Shown piece by piece: positions 40,909 to 49,348 of a DNA stretch of 64,000 nucleotides (the stretch's first letter is position 1; each line of letters opens with the position of its first letter). The stretch is taken from assembly GCA_023100825.1 (NCBI GenBank), contig CP095846.1, positions 1,922,001 to 1,986,000 on the forward strand, in the 5' to 3' direction. Below the pieces are notes generated by a model that had not been told where the DNA came from, searched no databases, and worked only from the letters and a program-made list of their open reading frames with translations. Source of the DNA: Nocardioidaceae bacterium SCSIO 66511 (lineage in GTDB: Bacteria; Actinomycetota; Actinomycetes; Propionibacteriales; Nocardioidaceae). Made by a program: the position numbers and the translations under genes.

Positions 40909-42484
40909 CGGAGTGCTCCAATCCGGTCATCGCGCGGCCGACCACATACGGGTCGACGGCTCCGCGCGGCCATTCACCGGTGAACCGACCGGCATACAAC
41001 GCGAACACTCGGTCCGACAGCGTGACGACCTCGTCGAGGTCCTCGGACAGCACGAGCACGGCGCAGCCGTCATCCATCGCCGCGCGTACCTGCTCGTAGA
41101 CGAACTGGGTCGAATGCAGATCGAGACCGCGCGTCGGGTTGTGCAGGATCAACAGCTTCGGCTCGTGTGCGAATGCACGGGCGAGGATGACCCGCTGAAT
41201 GTTGCCGCCGGACAGATCACCGGCCTGCGCGGACGGCCCGCTCGCGCGTACGGAGAACCGTTCGATCGTCTCGACGGCTCGTGCACGCGCCTTCCGCCAG
41301 TCGATCAGGCCGTATCGCTTGATCTTGTTGCTGGACTGCGATCCGAGCAGGAGATTCTCGGTGATGCTGGAGGTCGGCAGAATGCCGTCGCGATGCCGGT
41401 CCTCGGGTACGTACGCAACGCCGCTGCGCAACCACCGTGCGGTCGGCGCACCGGTCAGGTCGGCGCCGCCGACGTGGACGGTGCCGTGCTCGGCCACGCG
41501 TACGCCGGCGAGCGCTTCGGCGAGCTCCACTTGGCCGTTGCCGGATACGCCTGCAATTCCGACGCATTCGCCTTCGTCGAGGGTGAGGTCTAGGCCGTCG
41601 ATCAGGCGCACACCGTGGTCGTTGCGTACGGTCAGGCGGGCAGCTTCCACGGCGACCGCGCGGTCACTGACCGATTCTCCACCGGTCGCCACGTCGGTGG
41701 CCTCGACGACTCCGGTCGCGACGACGGTTGCGCTTTCCTCGTCGCCGGTGTCATCGACCGACTCGCCGATCATCGCCGACGCGAGCTCTTCTGGGCTCGT
41801 GTTCGCGCGATCGTACGTTGCGACACGACGGCCCTCGCGCATCACGGTCATCCGGTCGCAGACCTGCATCGTCTCGCGGATCTTGTGTGTGATCAGGATG
41901 ACGCTCATCCCGTCGTCGACCATCGCACGCAGTGACTCGAAGAGGTCATCGACCTCCTGCGGAGTGAGGTTGGTCGTCGGCTCGTCGAAGACCAGGACTT
42001 TCGAGCGTCGGTAGAGGGCTTTCAAGATCTCTACCCGCTGACGTACGCCGACCGGTAGGTCCTCGATGATCGCGTCCGGGTCGACGGCGAGCCCGAACCG
42101 TTCGCTCAGCTCGACGATTTCGGCGCGGGCAGGAGCAGTGTCGACTCGCAGCGCACCGGGTTGCCGCGTGCCGAGGACGATGTTGTCGAGTACGGAGTAG
42201 GACTCCACCTGCAGGAACGTCTGGTGCACCATCCCGACACGTACGTCGATCGCGTCGCGCGGTGATGAGATGTCGACTTGTACGCCGTCGATCGAAACGG
42301 TGCCGGAGTCGGCTTTGTACAGCCCGTACAGGACGTTCATCAGGGTCGTCTTCCCGGCGCCGTTGCCGCCGAGTAGCCCGTGCACCTCGCTGGGTGCGAC
42401 GTGCAGGTCGACGCCGTCCAGAGCCGTGACGGACCCGAACTTCTTGATGATCTCGCGCATCTCGAGGCGCGGTGGGGGAGTCAT
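40901..42484 (-). CDS. BMP-type ABC transporter ATPase (two nucleotide-binding domains)
   Basis: The 527-residue protein has two ABC halves. The first has G-G-N-G-A-G-K-T-T, the degenerate signature P-V-G-V-R-Q-R-V-E and V-L-V-F-D-E-P-T-T. The second has G-V-S-G-N-G-Q-V-E (the usual degenerate Walker A), L-S-G-G-N-I-Q-R and L-L-I-L-H-N-P-T-R-G-L-D. An extra acidic/Val-rich linker lies between them (about 240-275). ATG 42484 is chosen over GTG 42487 because GGAGGG then has a 6-nt spacing. It overlaps the BMP gene stop by one base. Confidence 0.93.
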   Translation of the reverse strand: MTPPPRLEMREIIKKFGSVTALDGVDLHVAPSEVHGLLGGNGAGKTTLMNVLYGLYKADSGTVSIDGVQVDISSPRDAIDVRVGMVHQTFLQVESYSVLDNIVLGTRQPGALRVDTAPARAEIVELSERFGLAVDPDAIIEDLPVGVRQRVEILKALYRRSKVLVFDEPTTNLTPQEVDDLFESLRAMVDDGMSVILITHKIRETMQVCDRMTVMREGRRVATYDRANTSPEELASAMIGESVDDTGDEESATVVATGVVEATDVATGGESVSDRAVAVEAARLTVRNDHGVRLIDGLDLTLDEGECVGIAGVSGNGQVELAEALAGVRVAEHGTVHVGGADLTGAPTARWLRSGVAYVPEDRHRDGILPTSSITENLLLGSQSSNKIKRYGLIDWRKARARAVETIERFSVRASGPSAQAGDLSGGNIQRVILARAFAHEPKLLILHNPTRGLDLHSTQFVYEQVRAAMDDGCAVLVLSEDLDEVVTLSDRVFALYAGRFTGEWPRGAVDPYVVGRAMTGLEHSDA

Positions 42485-43473
42485 CACGAACCCTCCGTCT
42501 GGTCGAGCTCAACCTCTATGTCGCCGCTCTCGACGCCGTTGATGGCTTCTTCGGTGGCTTTTCGTACGTCGTCGGGCAAGGCGTCCCCGAGGTCGATACT
42601 CGCGCCCGTACCGAAGTTCATCTGGTAGTAGCCAGAACGCTTGCCGTCGTCGATCTGCTTACGTATCTCCTCGATCGGCCCGGTGAAGTCGTAGACGACG
42701 GACGCGGCGTAATGGTCGGGGCCGTTCGCCGACTTGTTCGTGTACTTGACCGAGATCCATGCGTCGCCGGGGTCTTCCTCCTTGACCGCCTGGAAGGCGC
42801 CGACCACAGCGAGGTTCAGCGACGTGAGGATGACGTCGCTTCCGTCGGAGATGAGCTGGGACGTGAGCTGTTGCGCCCGGATGGTGTCGTTGAAGTCGCC
42901 GGTCCACACCCGTCTCAACTCGACGTCCTTGCCCGAGTCCTTGATGCCCTGTTCGACGGCGTTGACCTCTGCGTACGAAAAGGGAAGCGACAGTCCGCCG
43001 AGGTAGCCGACCTGGCCGGTCTCCGACAGGTTGGCTGCCATCGTGCCGAGCGGGTAGAAGACCGTGTGGAAGTTTCGGTCGAGGACCCAGACGTTCTTGG
43101 GTTGAGACTCGGGTTTGCCGTCGAACTCGCCGATGAACGTGACATCCGGATTGCGTTGGGCGACGGCCGCCGTGGCCTCGTAGAACTGCGATCCGTGGGT
43201 CCATACGATGTCGTACCCGTCGGAGACGTACTCCTCGATGACGCGCTCGGCGTCGGGGACCTCGACGCTCTCCGAGTACGCGATCTTGACCGAGTCGCTC
43301 TCGATGTCCTCGAGTGCCTTCGCACCGAGTGCGTTGTAGTCGGCATCCGTCGTCGGCCCGGAGAACACACCTGCCATGCGTACGTCATAGTCGTCCTCGA
43401 CGAGCGAAGAGCACGCCGGCACCAGGATCAGCATCAGCGCCAGCAGTGGCCAGAACAGACGTCTACGACGCAT
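42484..43473 (-). CDS. BMP/PnrA-family substrate-binding lipoprotein
   Basis: A 329-residue lipoprotein with basic R-R-R-R, a hydrophobic core and Cys21 in L-V-P-A-C. The mature domain has the BMP/PnrA features M-A-G-V-F-S-G-P, D-I-V-W-T-H-G-S-Q-F, V-G-Y-L-G-G-L and Y-Y-Q-M-N-F-G. It is the first gene of the operon with the two-domain ATPase and the two permeases. BMP proteins mainly bind purine nucleosides, but the family is broader. A GTTG-TACG-CAAC site lies 66 bp upstream. Confidence 0.92.
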   Translation of the reverse strand: MRRRRLFWPLLALMLILVPACSSLVEDDYDVRMAGVFSGPTTDADYNALGAKALEDIESDSVKIAYSESVEVPDAERVIEEYVSDGYDIVWTHGSQFYEATAAVAQRNPDVTFIGEFDGKPESQPKNVWVLDRNFHTVFYPLGTMAANLSETGQVGYLGGLSLPFSYAEVNAVEQGIKDSGKDVELRRVWTGDFNDTIRAQQLTSQLISDGSDVILTSLNLAVVGAFQAVKEEDPGDAWISVKYTNKSANGPDHYAASVVYDFTGPIEEIRKQIDDGKRSGYYQMNFGTGASIDLGDALPDDVRKATEEAINGVESGDIEVELDQTEGS

Positions 43474-43538
43474 GCGCCCTCATCACCGCGTCACACTCGG
43501 ACGCGCTCGTGGCCGCCCCCCCATCGGCTCCATCGGAT

Positions 43539-43550
43539 GTTGTACGCAAC
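43539..43550. promoter_or_regulatory. putative operator of the BMP operon
   Basis: The sequence gttgtacgcaac has GTTG/CAAC arms with the same layout as attgtatgcaat at 21306. The nearby FCD-GntR gene (43731-44399) is the likely binder. Inferred from similarity and position. Confidence 0.45.
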
Positions 43551-43669
43551 GTATGTGGGAGGTGACTCGAAGCACACCGTCAACTTCTGCCAGATGCTGG
43601 CGCCGAACTTGACGAACAACCGACAGACGAACTCCGCCGGTGCGCCGGCCGGTCGGGGTGTGCCGCATT

Positions 43670-43732
43670 GAGAGTTTGGTGCGCAGTCGTTGATCTGTCG
43701 GCTCAGCACCAACGATTCCGCACCAAACTCTC
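43670..43732. repeat. 57-bp palindrome, copy D (variant)
   Basis: The arms gagagtttggtgcgcagtcgttg (43670-43692) and 43710-43732 are 23 nt and pair with two mismatches. The core is 57 bp with a 17-nt loop like the other copies, with agtttggtgcg replacing agttcggtgcg. It overlaps the GntR stop codon (43731-43733) and lies between tandem genes, not convergent ones. Confidence 0.85.
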
Positions 43733-44399
43733 AGCGGGAGATGGCGAGCGAGGTTGTCGGGAGGTCGCGGAGCAGTCGTGCGATATGCGCTCGTCCGGCG
43801 GACTCTGCGACGTCGGGGTCGCCGAGCTGCAGTGCACCGAGGATGACCCTGTGCTCCGCGAGTGCCTGTGCCATTCCGCCGGGGGAGCGGTGGGTCTGAT
43901 ACATGCCGAGTCGGATCTGGCCCTGCAGCATGTCGAGTGACGAGATGAGGCGTGAGCTCCCCGCGACTGCTCGGATGGCGGCATGGAACGCGGCGTCGAT
44001 CTCGTAGTGCCGGTCGACGTCGCCGGCCTCGATCGCTGAGGCATGTTGGGCCACGAGTGCTTCGAGTTCGGTCGCGGCGTCGTCGTCGAACCGCGGCGCG
44101 GCTAGCCGGCACGCCAGCCCCTCGAGCACCTCGCGCAGCTGGTAGATCTCGACGAGGTCGTCCTGGGCGAGGTCGGCGACCACTGCTCCGCGGTTCGGCG
44201 TGACGTTCGCCAGGCCCTCGTGCGCAATCCGCGCGATCGCCTCCCGCGCGGGGCTACGGCTGATACCGAGGCGATCCGCGACGACCGGAACCGACAGGCG
44301 GGTGCCGGGCCGAAGCTCGTGGGCAAGGATCGAGTCGCGCAGAGAGATGTACGCCTGCTCGGCGAGTCCTACCTCGACGCTGGCTTCGACTTGAGTCAT
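43731..44399 (-). CDS. GntR-family regulator, FCD domain
   Basis: The 222-residue protein has the winged helix A-Y-I-S-L-R-D-S-I-L-A-H-E-L and L-G-I-S-R-S-P-A-R-E-A-I-A-R-I. An FCD domain follows, with F-H-A-A-I-R and L-A-E-H-R-V-I-L. It sits between the BMP operon and the divergent TauABC-type operon. The palindrome-like sites at 43539 (gttgtacgcaac) and 44412 (atgcatgcaat) suggest it controls the BMP operon and itself; control of the ABC operon is possible. Its stop lies inside palindrome D. Confidence 0.92.
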   Translation of the reverse strand: MTQVEASVEVGLAEQAYISLRDSILAHELRPGTRLSVPVVADRLGISRSPAREAIARIAHEGLANVTPNRGAVVADLAQDDLVEIYQLREVLEGLACRLAAPRFDDDAATELEALVAQHASAIEAGDVDRHYEIDAAFHAAIRAVAGSSRLISSLDMLQGQIRLGMYQTHRSPGGMAQALAEHRVILGALQLGDPDVAESAGRAHIARLLRDLPTTSLAISR

Positions 44400-44645
44400 G
44401 GTTGCTCCTCAATGCATGCAATCAATCACCCGGTGTGCGGAGTCTATCGTGCTTGTTCGCGGATCGTTGGACGCCAGATGCCCTATGAGTATGCATCAAC
44501 GTGCCCAGTGATAGTGTATAAAGACACCTGACATATAGATATAACTTACATGCAGAATCTGGCATAGTGGCGGATGCGGCCGTCGCCGTGCCGGGGGCGG
44601 CGGCGGACCCAGATCCATCCGCCTCACGCGAACGGAGGAGGTTCC
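44400..44645. promoter_or_regulatory. AT-rich divergent control region
   Basis: This 246-bp gap holds an AT-rich stretch (about 44490-44570) with several TATA-like hexamers. It also holds atgcatgca repeats at 44412-44420 and a related gtatgcatca at 44490. No single promoter pair is convincing. It is the likely control region for the TauC-type operon and for the GntR gene. No coding frame is visible. Confidence 0.5.
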
Positions 44646-45467
44646 ATGACGCAGACCGCCGTGGTCGAGACGCATGGACGTACGGGCGTACGCCATGCCG
44701 AGAGCATCGGCGTCGCATCCAGGAAGATCGTGCTGGGAGTGCTCGGGTTCGCGATCGCGATCGCCGTGTGGTGGCTGCTAGCCCTGTGGGGCGTGGGCAA
44801 TGGACGAATACCTGCGCCGGGAGACGTGCTGAGTGCGACGCGGGCGATGTTCGCCAACCAGCAGCTACTGTTGGACATCAGGGTGAGCCTCACGCGTGTG
44901 CTGATCGGTGTCGCCATCGGTAGCGCGATCGCGCTACCCGTCGGATACCTCCTCGCGTGGTTCCGGCCCGTTCGCGAGACGTTCGAGCCACTCGTCAACT
45001 TCGGGCGTGCTATTCCTCCGATCGCTCTTATCCCGTTGGCGATCCCGATCTTCGGCATCGGCGAGTCAGCGCGCATCTCGATCCTTGTGTTCGCCGCGTT
45101 CTTCTCTGCGGTCATCGTCATGTTCGAAGGCATCTCGAGCGTCGACCCGGTTCTCGTACGCGCTGCACGCGCCCTTGGAGCGAACCGCTGGGAGATCTTC
45201 GCGAAGGTGGCGGTCCCCGCGGTTGTGCCCCACGTGTTCACCGCCGTACGCGTTGCGATCGGCGTCTCCTGGGCGACGCTGGTCGCCGCCGAGTTGATCG
45301 CGTCGGAGCAAGGACTCGGCGCCGTAATCAAGGACGCTCAGAACTTCAACCGGATGGCCGACGTCTGCGTCGGGATCATCCTGATCGGAGTCTGCGCGTT
45401 GGTGATGGACGCCGTGCTCAAGCTGGCCCAGCGTCAACTCACCAGATGGCAGGAGAAGAGCGGATGA
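44646..45467 (+). CDS. TauC/SsuC-type ABC permease
   Basis: A 273-residue permease with a basic N-terminal tail and six helices. The EAA loop reads A-A-R-A-L-G-A-N-R-W-E-I-F. Other marks are P-A-P-G-D-V-L and G-R-A-I-P-P-I-A-L-I-P-L. These are the features of the nitrate/sulfonate/taurine permease family. GGAGGAGG lies upstream of ATG 44646. It is first of six genes joined by overlaps. The imported compound need not be a sulfonate, since the downstream genes are oxidoreductases and a racemase-type enzyme. Confidence 0.92.
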   Translation: MTQTAVVETHGRTGVRHAESIGVASRKIVLGVLGFAIAIAVWWLLALWGVGNGRIPAPGDVLSATRAMFANQQLLLDIRVSLTRVLIGVAIGSAIALPVGYLLAWFRPVRETFEPLVNFGRAIPPIALIPLAIPIFGIGESARISILVFAAFFSAVIVMFEGISSVDPVLVRAARALGANRWEIFAKVAVPAVVPHVFTAVRVAIGVSWATLVAAELIASEQGLGAVIKDAQNFNRMADVCVGIILIGVCALVMDAVLKLAQRQLTRWQEKSG

Positions 45468-46282
45468 GTCTCACCATGGACACGCAGTCGACCGTGACCT
45501 CGGATGCGATCACTTTCGACGGCATCGGCAAGCACTACGACCGATCCGGCGAACGCCTACAGGTCTTACAGGACTGCAGTTTCGAGATCAGCGAGGGCGA
45601 GTTCGTCTCGGTGATCGGACCATCCGGCTGCGGTAAGACGACCCTGCTGGGCATGGCCGCCGGGTTCACTCACCCTGACAACGGCCAGGTGCGCGTCGGC
45701 AGCCAGGTCGTACGCGAGCCGCACTCCAGCCGTGGCGTGGTCTTCCAGCAGTACGCGGTGTTCCCGTGGCTCACGGTTGCCCAGAACATCGGGTACGGCC
45801 TGACGCTGCGCGCGAACCGCGTCCCGCGTAAGCAGCGACACGAGATCGTTGCGCACTACGTCGAGCAGATGGGGTTGACCGGGTTCGAAGACGTACACCC
45901 AAAGGACCTCTCCGGCGGTATGCGGCAGCGAGTCGCGATCGCCCGGGCGTACGCGACGAATCCGCGCGTACTGCTGATGGATGAGCCGTTCGCCGCCCTC
46001 GACGCGCAGACCCGCGAGCACATGCAGGAGCTGCTGCACGAGACCCAGCTCGAGGAGCAACGCACCGCGTTGTTCATCACCCACAGCGTCGAGGAGGCGA
46101 TCTACTTGTCCAACCGGGTCGTCGTCCTGAGCAACAGGCCGGCGAAGGTGCGCGAGGTGATCGATATCCCGATCGATGCGCCACGTACGCCCGACACTCG
46201 CCTTGCCAGGGACTTCGTCGACCTCCGACGCGATATCGAACGGCTGCTGCGCGACAGCTCGGCCGAGAGGAGCACAGCATGA
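45464..46282 (+). CDS. TauB/SsuB-type ABC ATPase
   Basis: The 272-residue ATPase has Walker A G-P-S-G-C-G-K-T-T, a Q-loop V-F-Q-Q-Y-A-V-F-P-W-L, signature L-S-G-G-M-R-Q-R and Walker B V-L-L-M-D-E-P-F-A-A-L-D. The switch H is in I-T-H-S-V-E-E-A. The F-P-W-L stretch is characteristic of nitrate/sulfonate/taurine ATPases. ATG 45464 overlaps the permease stop by 4 bp. It makes a complete transporter with the flanking permease and binding-protein genes. Confidence 0.93.
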   Translation: MSLTMDTQSTVTSDAITFDGIGKHYDRSGERLQVLQDCSFEISEGEFVSVIGPSGCGKTTLLGMAAGFTHPDNGQVRVGSQVVREPHSSRGVVFQQYAVFPWLTVAQNIGYGLTLRANRVPRKQRHEIVAHYVEQMGLTGFEDVHPKDLSGGMRQRVAIARAYATNPRVLLMDEPFAALDAQTREHMQELLHETQLEEQRTALFITHSVEEAIYLSNRVVVLSNRPAKVREVIDIPIDAPRTPDTRLARDFVDLRRDIERLLRDSSAERSTA

Positions 46283-47328
46283 CATCACGGCTACGCAGGC
46301 GGGTGACGGGCATTGCGGCAGTCCTCGCGCTCGCGGCGATCAGCGCCTGTGCGCTCGAGGACGACGAGAGTGGCGCGACGACGAAGGACGGCGAGACCGT
46401 CGTCAAGATCGGGTACCTGCACACGGTAGCGGTCGATACCCATATGTGGCTCGGGATCGAGAAAGGCATCTTCGAGGAGCACGGTCTGAAGATCGACCCG
46501 GTGCCGTTCGACACGGGCATCGAGGAGAGCCAGGCGTTGAGCGGTGGATCTGTCGACGTGGCGATGATGGGCGGCGTCCTCTCGAACTTCCCGGCCACTG
46601 GCAGCGGCACGGTGTTCCTTGCGAACGACGTCGAGTTCGATACCGCACAGCTCTGGGTTGCCCCGGACTCCGGCATCAAGACCGTTGCGGACCTCGAAGG
46701 CAAGAAGGTCGCGACGACGGAGGGTACGACCGCGCATGTGTATCTCTACAACGCGATCAAGGAAGCGGGGATCGACCCGGACTCGGTCGAAATCCTGAAC
46801 ACCGACATGCCGGCTGCCGTGAGTGCGTTCGTCTCCGACAATGTGCCGGCCGTCGCCCTATGGGTGCCGTTCGACGAGACGGTCAAGAACGACGTCAAGG
46901 GTGCCAAGATGATCGACTCCGCCAAGGAGTACTACCCGGAGTCAGCGATCTTGGGCGGTTGGGCCGCCAGCGACGACCTTTACGACGGCGACAAGGAAGT
47001 ACTGGAGAAGCTCTCGGCCGCGTGGCTCGACATCAATGACGAGCTCGTACAGAACACCGACCAGGCGCTGAAGACCGTGCACGAGTCGGCGTACTCCGAC
47101 ACTCAGGAGCTTGCAGACACCAAACGGCAGTTCAGCTTCGCCCGCCTGTACCCGAACGACAAATGGGCGCAGCTATGGAAGGGAGGCGATGTTGAGAAGT
47201 GGATCGGCCAAGCGGAGCAGATCTTCGTCGACGTCGGCGGCATCCCGGAGTTCGTCGAACCGAGTGAGTTCGTCGATACCTCGATCTTCCTGGACGCGTA
47301 CGACGAGTGGAAGGCGGACAGCAAATGA
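46279..47328 (+). CDS. TauA/NMT1-type substrate-binding lipoprotein
   Basis: A 349-residue lipoprotein with basic start, a hydrophobic core and Cys24 in A-I-S-A-C. The mature part has the NMT1/SBP_bac type features: K-I-G-Y-L-H-T, L-G-I-E-K-G-I-F-E-E-H-G-L-K-I, G-S-V-D-V-A-M-M and K-K-V-A-T-T-E-G-T-T. It binds the ligand for the TauBC-type partners. ATG 46279 overlaps the ATPase stop by 4 bp. The ligand is unknown; an organic acid or sulfonate is plausible. Confidence 0.92.
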   Translation: MTSRLRRRVTGIAAVLALAAISACALEDDESGATTKDGETVVKIGYLHTVAVDTHMWLGIEKGIFEEHGLKIDPVPFDTGIEESQALSGGSVDVAMMGGVLSNFPATGSGTVFLANDVEFDTAQLWVAPDSGIKTVADLEGKKVATTEGTTAHVYLYNAIKEAGIDPDSVEILNTDMPAAVSAFVSDNVPAVALWVPFDETVKNDVKGAKMIDSAKEYYPESAILGGWAASDDLYDGDKEVLEKLSAAWLDINDELVQNTDQALKTVHESAYSDTQELADTKRQFSFARLYPNDKWAQLWKGGDVEKWIGQAEQIFVDVGGIPEFVEPSEFVDTSIFLDAYDEWKADSK

Positions 47329-48194
47329 GTACCGATCTCAGCATTCTCGGCCTCGGCACCATGGGCGGCCGGGTGGCAGTACGCGCGGTCGAAGCCGGCC
47401 TCGATGTCGTCGGGTACGACCCGGTGCCCGAAGCGCAGGAGCGTGCCGCAGCAGCAGGTGTGACGATTGCTGAGTCCGCCGAAGCATGCGCCGCATCGAC
47501 CCCGATGGTGATCGTATCGGTGCCGAACCCCGAGCACGTCACCCAACTGGCGCGTGGTCCGCTGCAGAAATGCGTCGTCGGCTCCACGGTCGTGGACCTC
47601 TCGACGATCGACCCGATCACCGCACGCGAAGCGGCATCGACCGTCGCGCCAGGCGGCGTCACGTACCTCGACGCTCCGGTGCTCGGCCGTCCCGACAAGG
47701 TGGGCAACTGGACTCTCGTCGTGGGCGGTGAGGAGACCGCGGTCGAAGACGTCACTCCTTTGCTCCTTCGCGTGGCCGCAGCCAAGGTCGTACGCGTCGG
47801 AGACACCGGAGCGGGTTCGGTCGTCAAGTTGCTGAACAACCTGATGTTCGGCGCGATCAACGCAGTGACGGCTGAAGCGATCGCGCTCTGTCGCGACAAC
47901 GACGTCGACCCAGCCGTATTCGTCGGTACAGTCGCGGACTCCGGCGCTGCGACGGTGTCGAACCTGTTCCGCGAGCTCGCACCGCGCATCGTCGACGGCG
48001 ACGACGAACCGCTGTTCGCACTAGACCTGCTGACCAAGGACAACCGCCTTGCCGCCGAGCTCGCCAAGGCATCCGGATCGCGAGCGCCGATAGCCGAGGC
48101 GGTGAACGCCTTGAATGCCGAAGCAGTACGGCTCGGATTCGGCAAACGTGACAGCGGTGCGGTCTACCGCGCGTACGACGGCGAGCGGGCGTGA
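47325..48194 (+). CDS. 3-hydroxyisobutyrate dehydrogenase-like oxidoreductase
   Basis: The 289-residue protein has a Rossmann motif G-L-G-T-M-G-G-R near residue 9, the L-D-A-P-V-L-G-R-P substrate motif and catalytic Lys168 in V-V-K-L-L-N-N-L-M. This is the beta-hydroxyacid dehydrogenase family. Members oxidise 3-hydroxyisobutyrate, tartronate semialdehyde and related acids with NAD(P). ATG 47325 overlaps the previous stop by 4 bp. In this operon it probably oxidises or reduces the pathway's hydroxy acid. Confidence 0.92.
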   Translation: MSTDLSILGLGTMGGRVAVRAVEAGLDVVGYDPVPEAQERAAAAGVTIAESAEACAASTPMVIVSVPNPEHVTQLARGPLQKCVVGSTVVDLSTIDPITAREAASTVAPGGVTYLDAPVLGRPDKVGNWTLVVGGEETAVEDVTPLLLRVAAAKVVRVGDTGAGSVVKLLNNLMFGAINAVTAEAIALCRDNDVDPAVFVGTVADSGAATVSNLFRELAPRIVDGDDEPLFALDLLTKDNRLAAELAKASGSRAPIAEAVNALNAEAVRLGFGKRDSGAVYRAYDGERA

Positions 48195-49348
48195 CCGGCG
48201 GGCAGGCGTCGCTGCCCGTCGAGCTGGTCAGGATCTCGGTGCTTCGGGCACCGCTCGACGACGTGGTGCCGATGTCGTTCGGTCGGCTCGATGCACGGCA
48301 GACGTGTCTGGTCGAGTTGCGGGCCGGCGGCCTCACCGGCGTGGGTGAGAGCTGGATCAACTATCCCGGCTGGGCACCTGCCGAGCGGATCGCCACCCTG
48401 GCCGAAGGTGTCGCACCGTTGGTCGTCGGAGCCGATGCTACTGAGCCGACTGACGTGCTCCAGCGACTCACCGACGCCCTGTTGCCCATCGGACGTCAGT
48501 GGGGAGCTCCCGGGCCGGTGTGGCAGGCGATCAGCGCCATCGACATCGCTCTTTGGGACCTCGCCGCACGCGCCGAGGGGGTGCCGGTTGGTGAGCTGCT
48601 CGCCGATGATCCGTCGGCCGCGCGTACGTCGGTGCCAGCGTACGCGAGCGGCGTCGGGCCGACCGACGTCGCGCTCTTGTGCGAGCGGGGCCTGCGCGAT
48701 GGTTTCACTGCGGTGAAGACGAAGATCGGGTTCGGGCGGGAACGCGATATCGCCACGCTTTCAGAGGCCCGCGCCGTGCTGGGCGATGATCACGGGCTCT
48801 TCGCAGACGCCAATCAGGCTTGGGCGATCGGTGATGCTATCGATATGCTCACCGTCCTCGACGCGTACCGGGTCGGATGGCTCGAGGAGCCATTGGCGGG
48901 CAACCACATCGACGACCTCGAGAAGCTCGCGTCGGCGACCGCTATCCCGATCGCGACCGGCGAGAACCTCTACGGTCTGGAGGAGTTCGAGGCGTACGCG
49001 TCGTCGCGCGCAGTCGGAATCCTGCAGCCCGATCTGGCGAAGTCGGGCGGGCTCACGATTGCCCGGCAGGTGGCGCGGGCGGCGTCCCACAGCGCGACCA
49101 GGCTCGCACCGCACTGCTACTCGAGCGCGGTCGGCCTCGTCGCCAGCGCACACCTAAGCGCCGCTTTCCCCGTCGTCGACTGGCTCGAGGTCGACGTACG
49201 TGACAACCCGTTACGCACAGAGCTGCTGAGTGAACCGCTCGGTTGGCATGACGGTGCGCTACAACCACCGATCGGTCCCGGGCTCGGCATCGAGCTGGAT
49301 GAGGCGACCGTTCGCCGCTTTCGTACCCACGTCGAGGAGATCTCCTGA
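48191..49348 (+). CDS. mandelate racemase/muconate lactonizing enzyme superfamily (enolase fold)
   Basis: The 385-residue protein has the enolase-superfamily capping domain and a TIM barrel. The K-x-K base is at Lys176/Lys178 and metal ligands are Asp206, Glu232 and Glu258. The His base is His308. The 26- and 50-residue spacings between these equal those of mandelate racemase (195, 221, 247, 297). This is therefore the mandelate racemase/acid-sugar dehydratase subgroup. GTG 48191 overlaps the previous stop by 4 bp. Whether it racemises or dehydrates cannot be told from sequence. Confidence 0.92.
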   Translation: MTGGQASLPVELVRISVLRAPLDDVVPMSFGRLDARQTCLVELRAGGLTGVGESWINYPGWAPAERIATLAEGVAPLVVGADATEPTDVLQRLTDALLPIGRQWGAPGPVWQAISAIDIALWDLAARAEGVPVGELLADDPSAARTSVPAYASGVGPTDVALLCERGLRDGFTAVKTKIGFGRERDIATLSEARAVLGDDHGLFADANQAWAIGDAIDMLTVLDAYRVGWLEEPLAGNHIDDLEKLASATAIPIATGENLYGLEEFEAYASSRAVGILQPDLAKSGGLTIARQVARAASHSATRLAPHCYSSAVGLVASAHLSAAFPVVDWLEVDVRDNPLRTELLSEPLGWHDGALQPPIGPGLGIELDEATVRRFRTHVEEIS

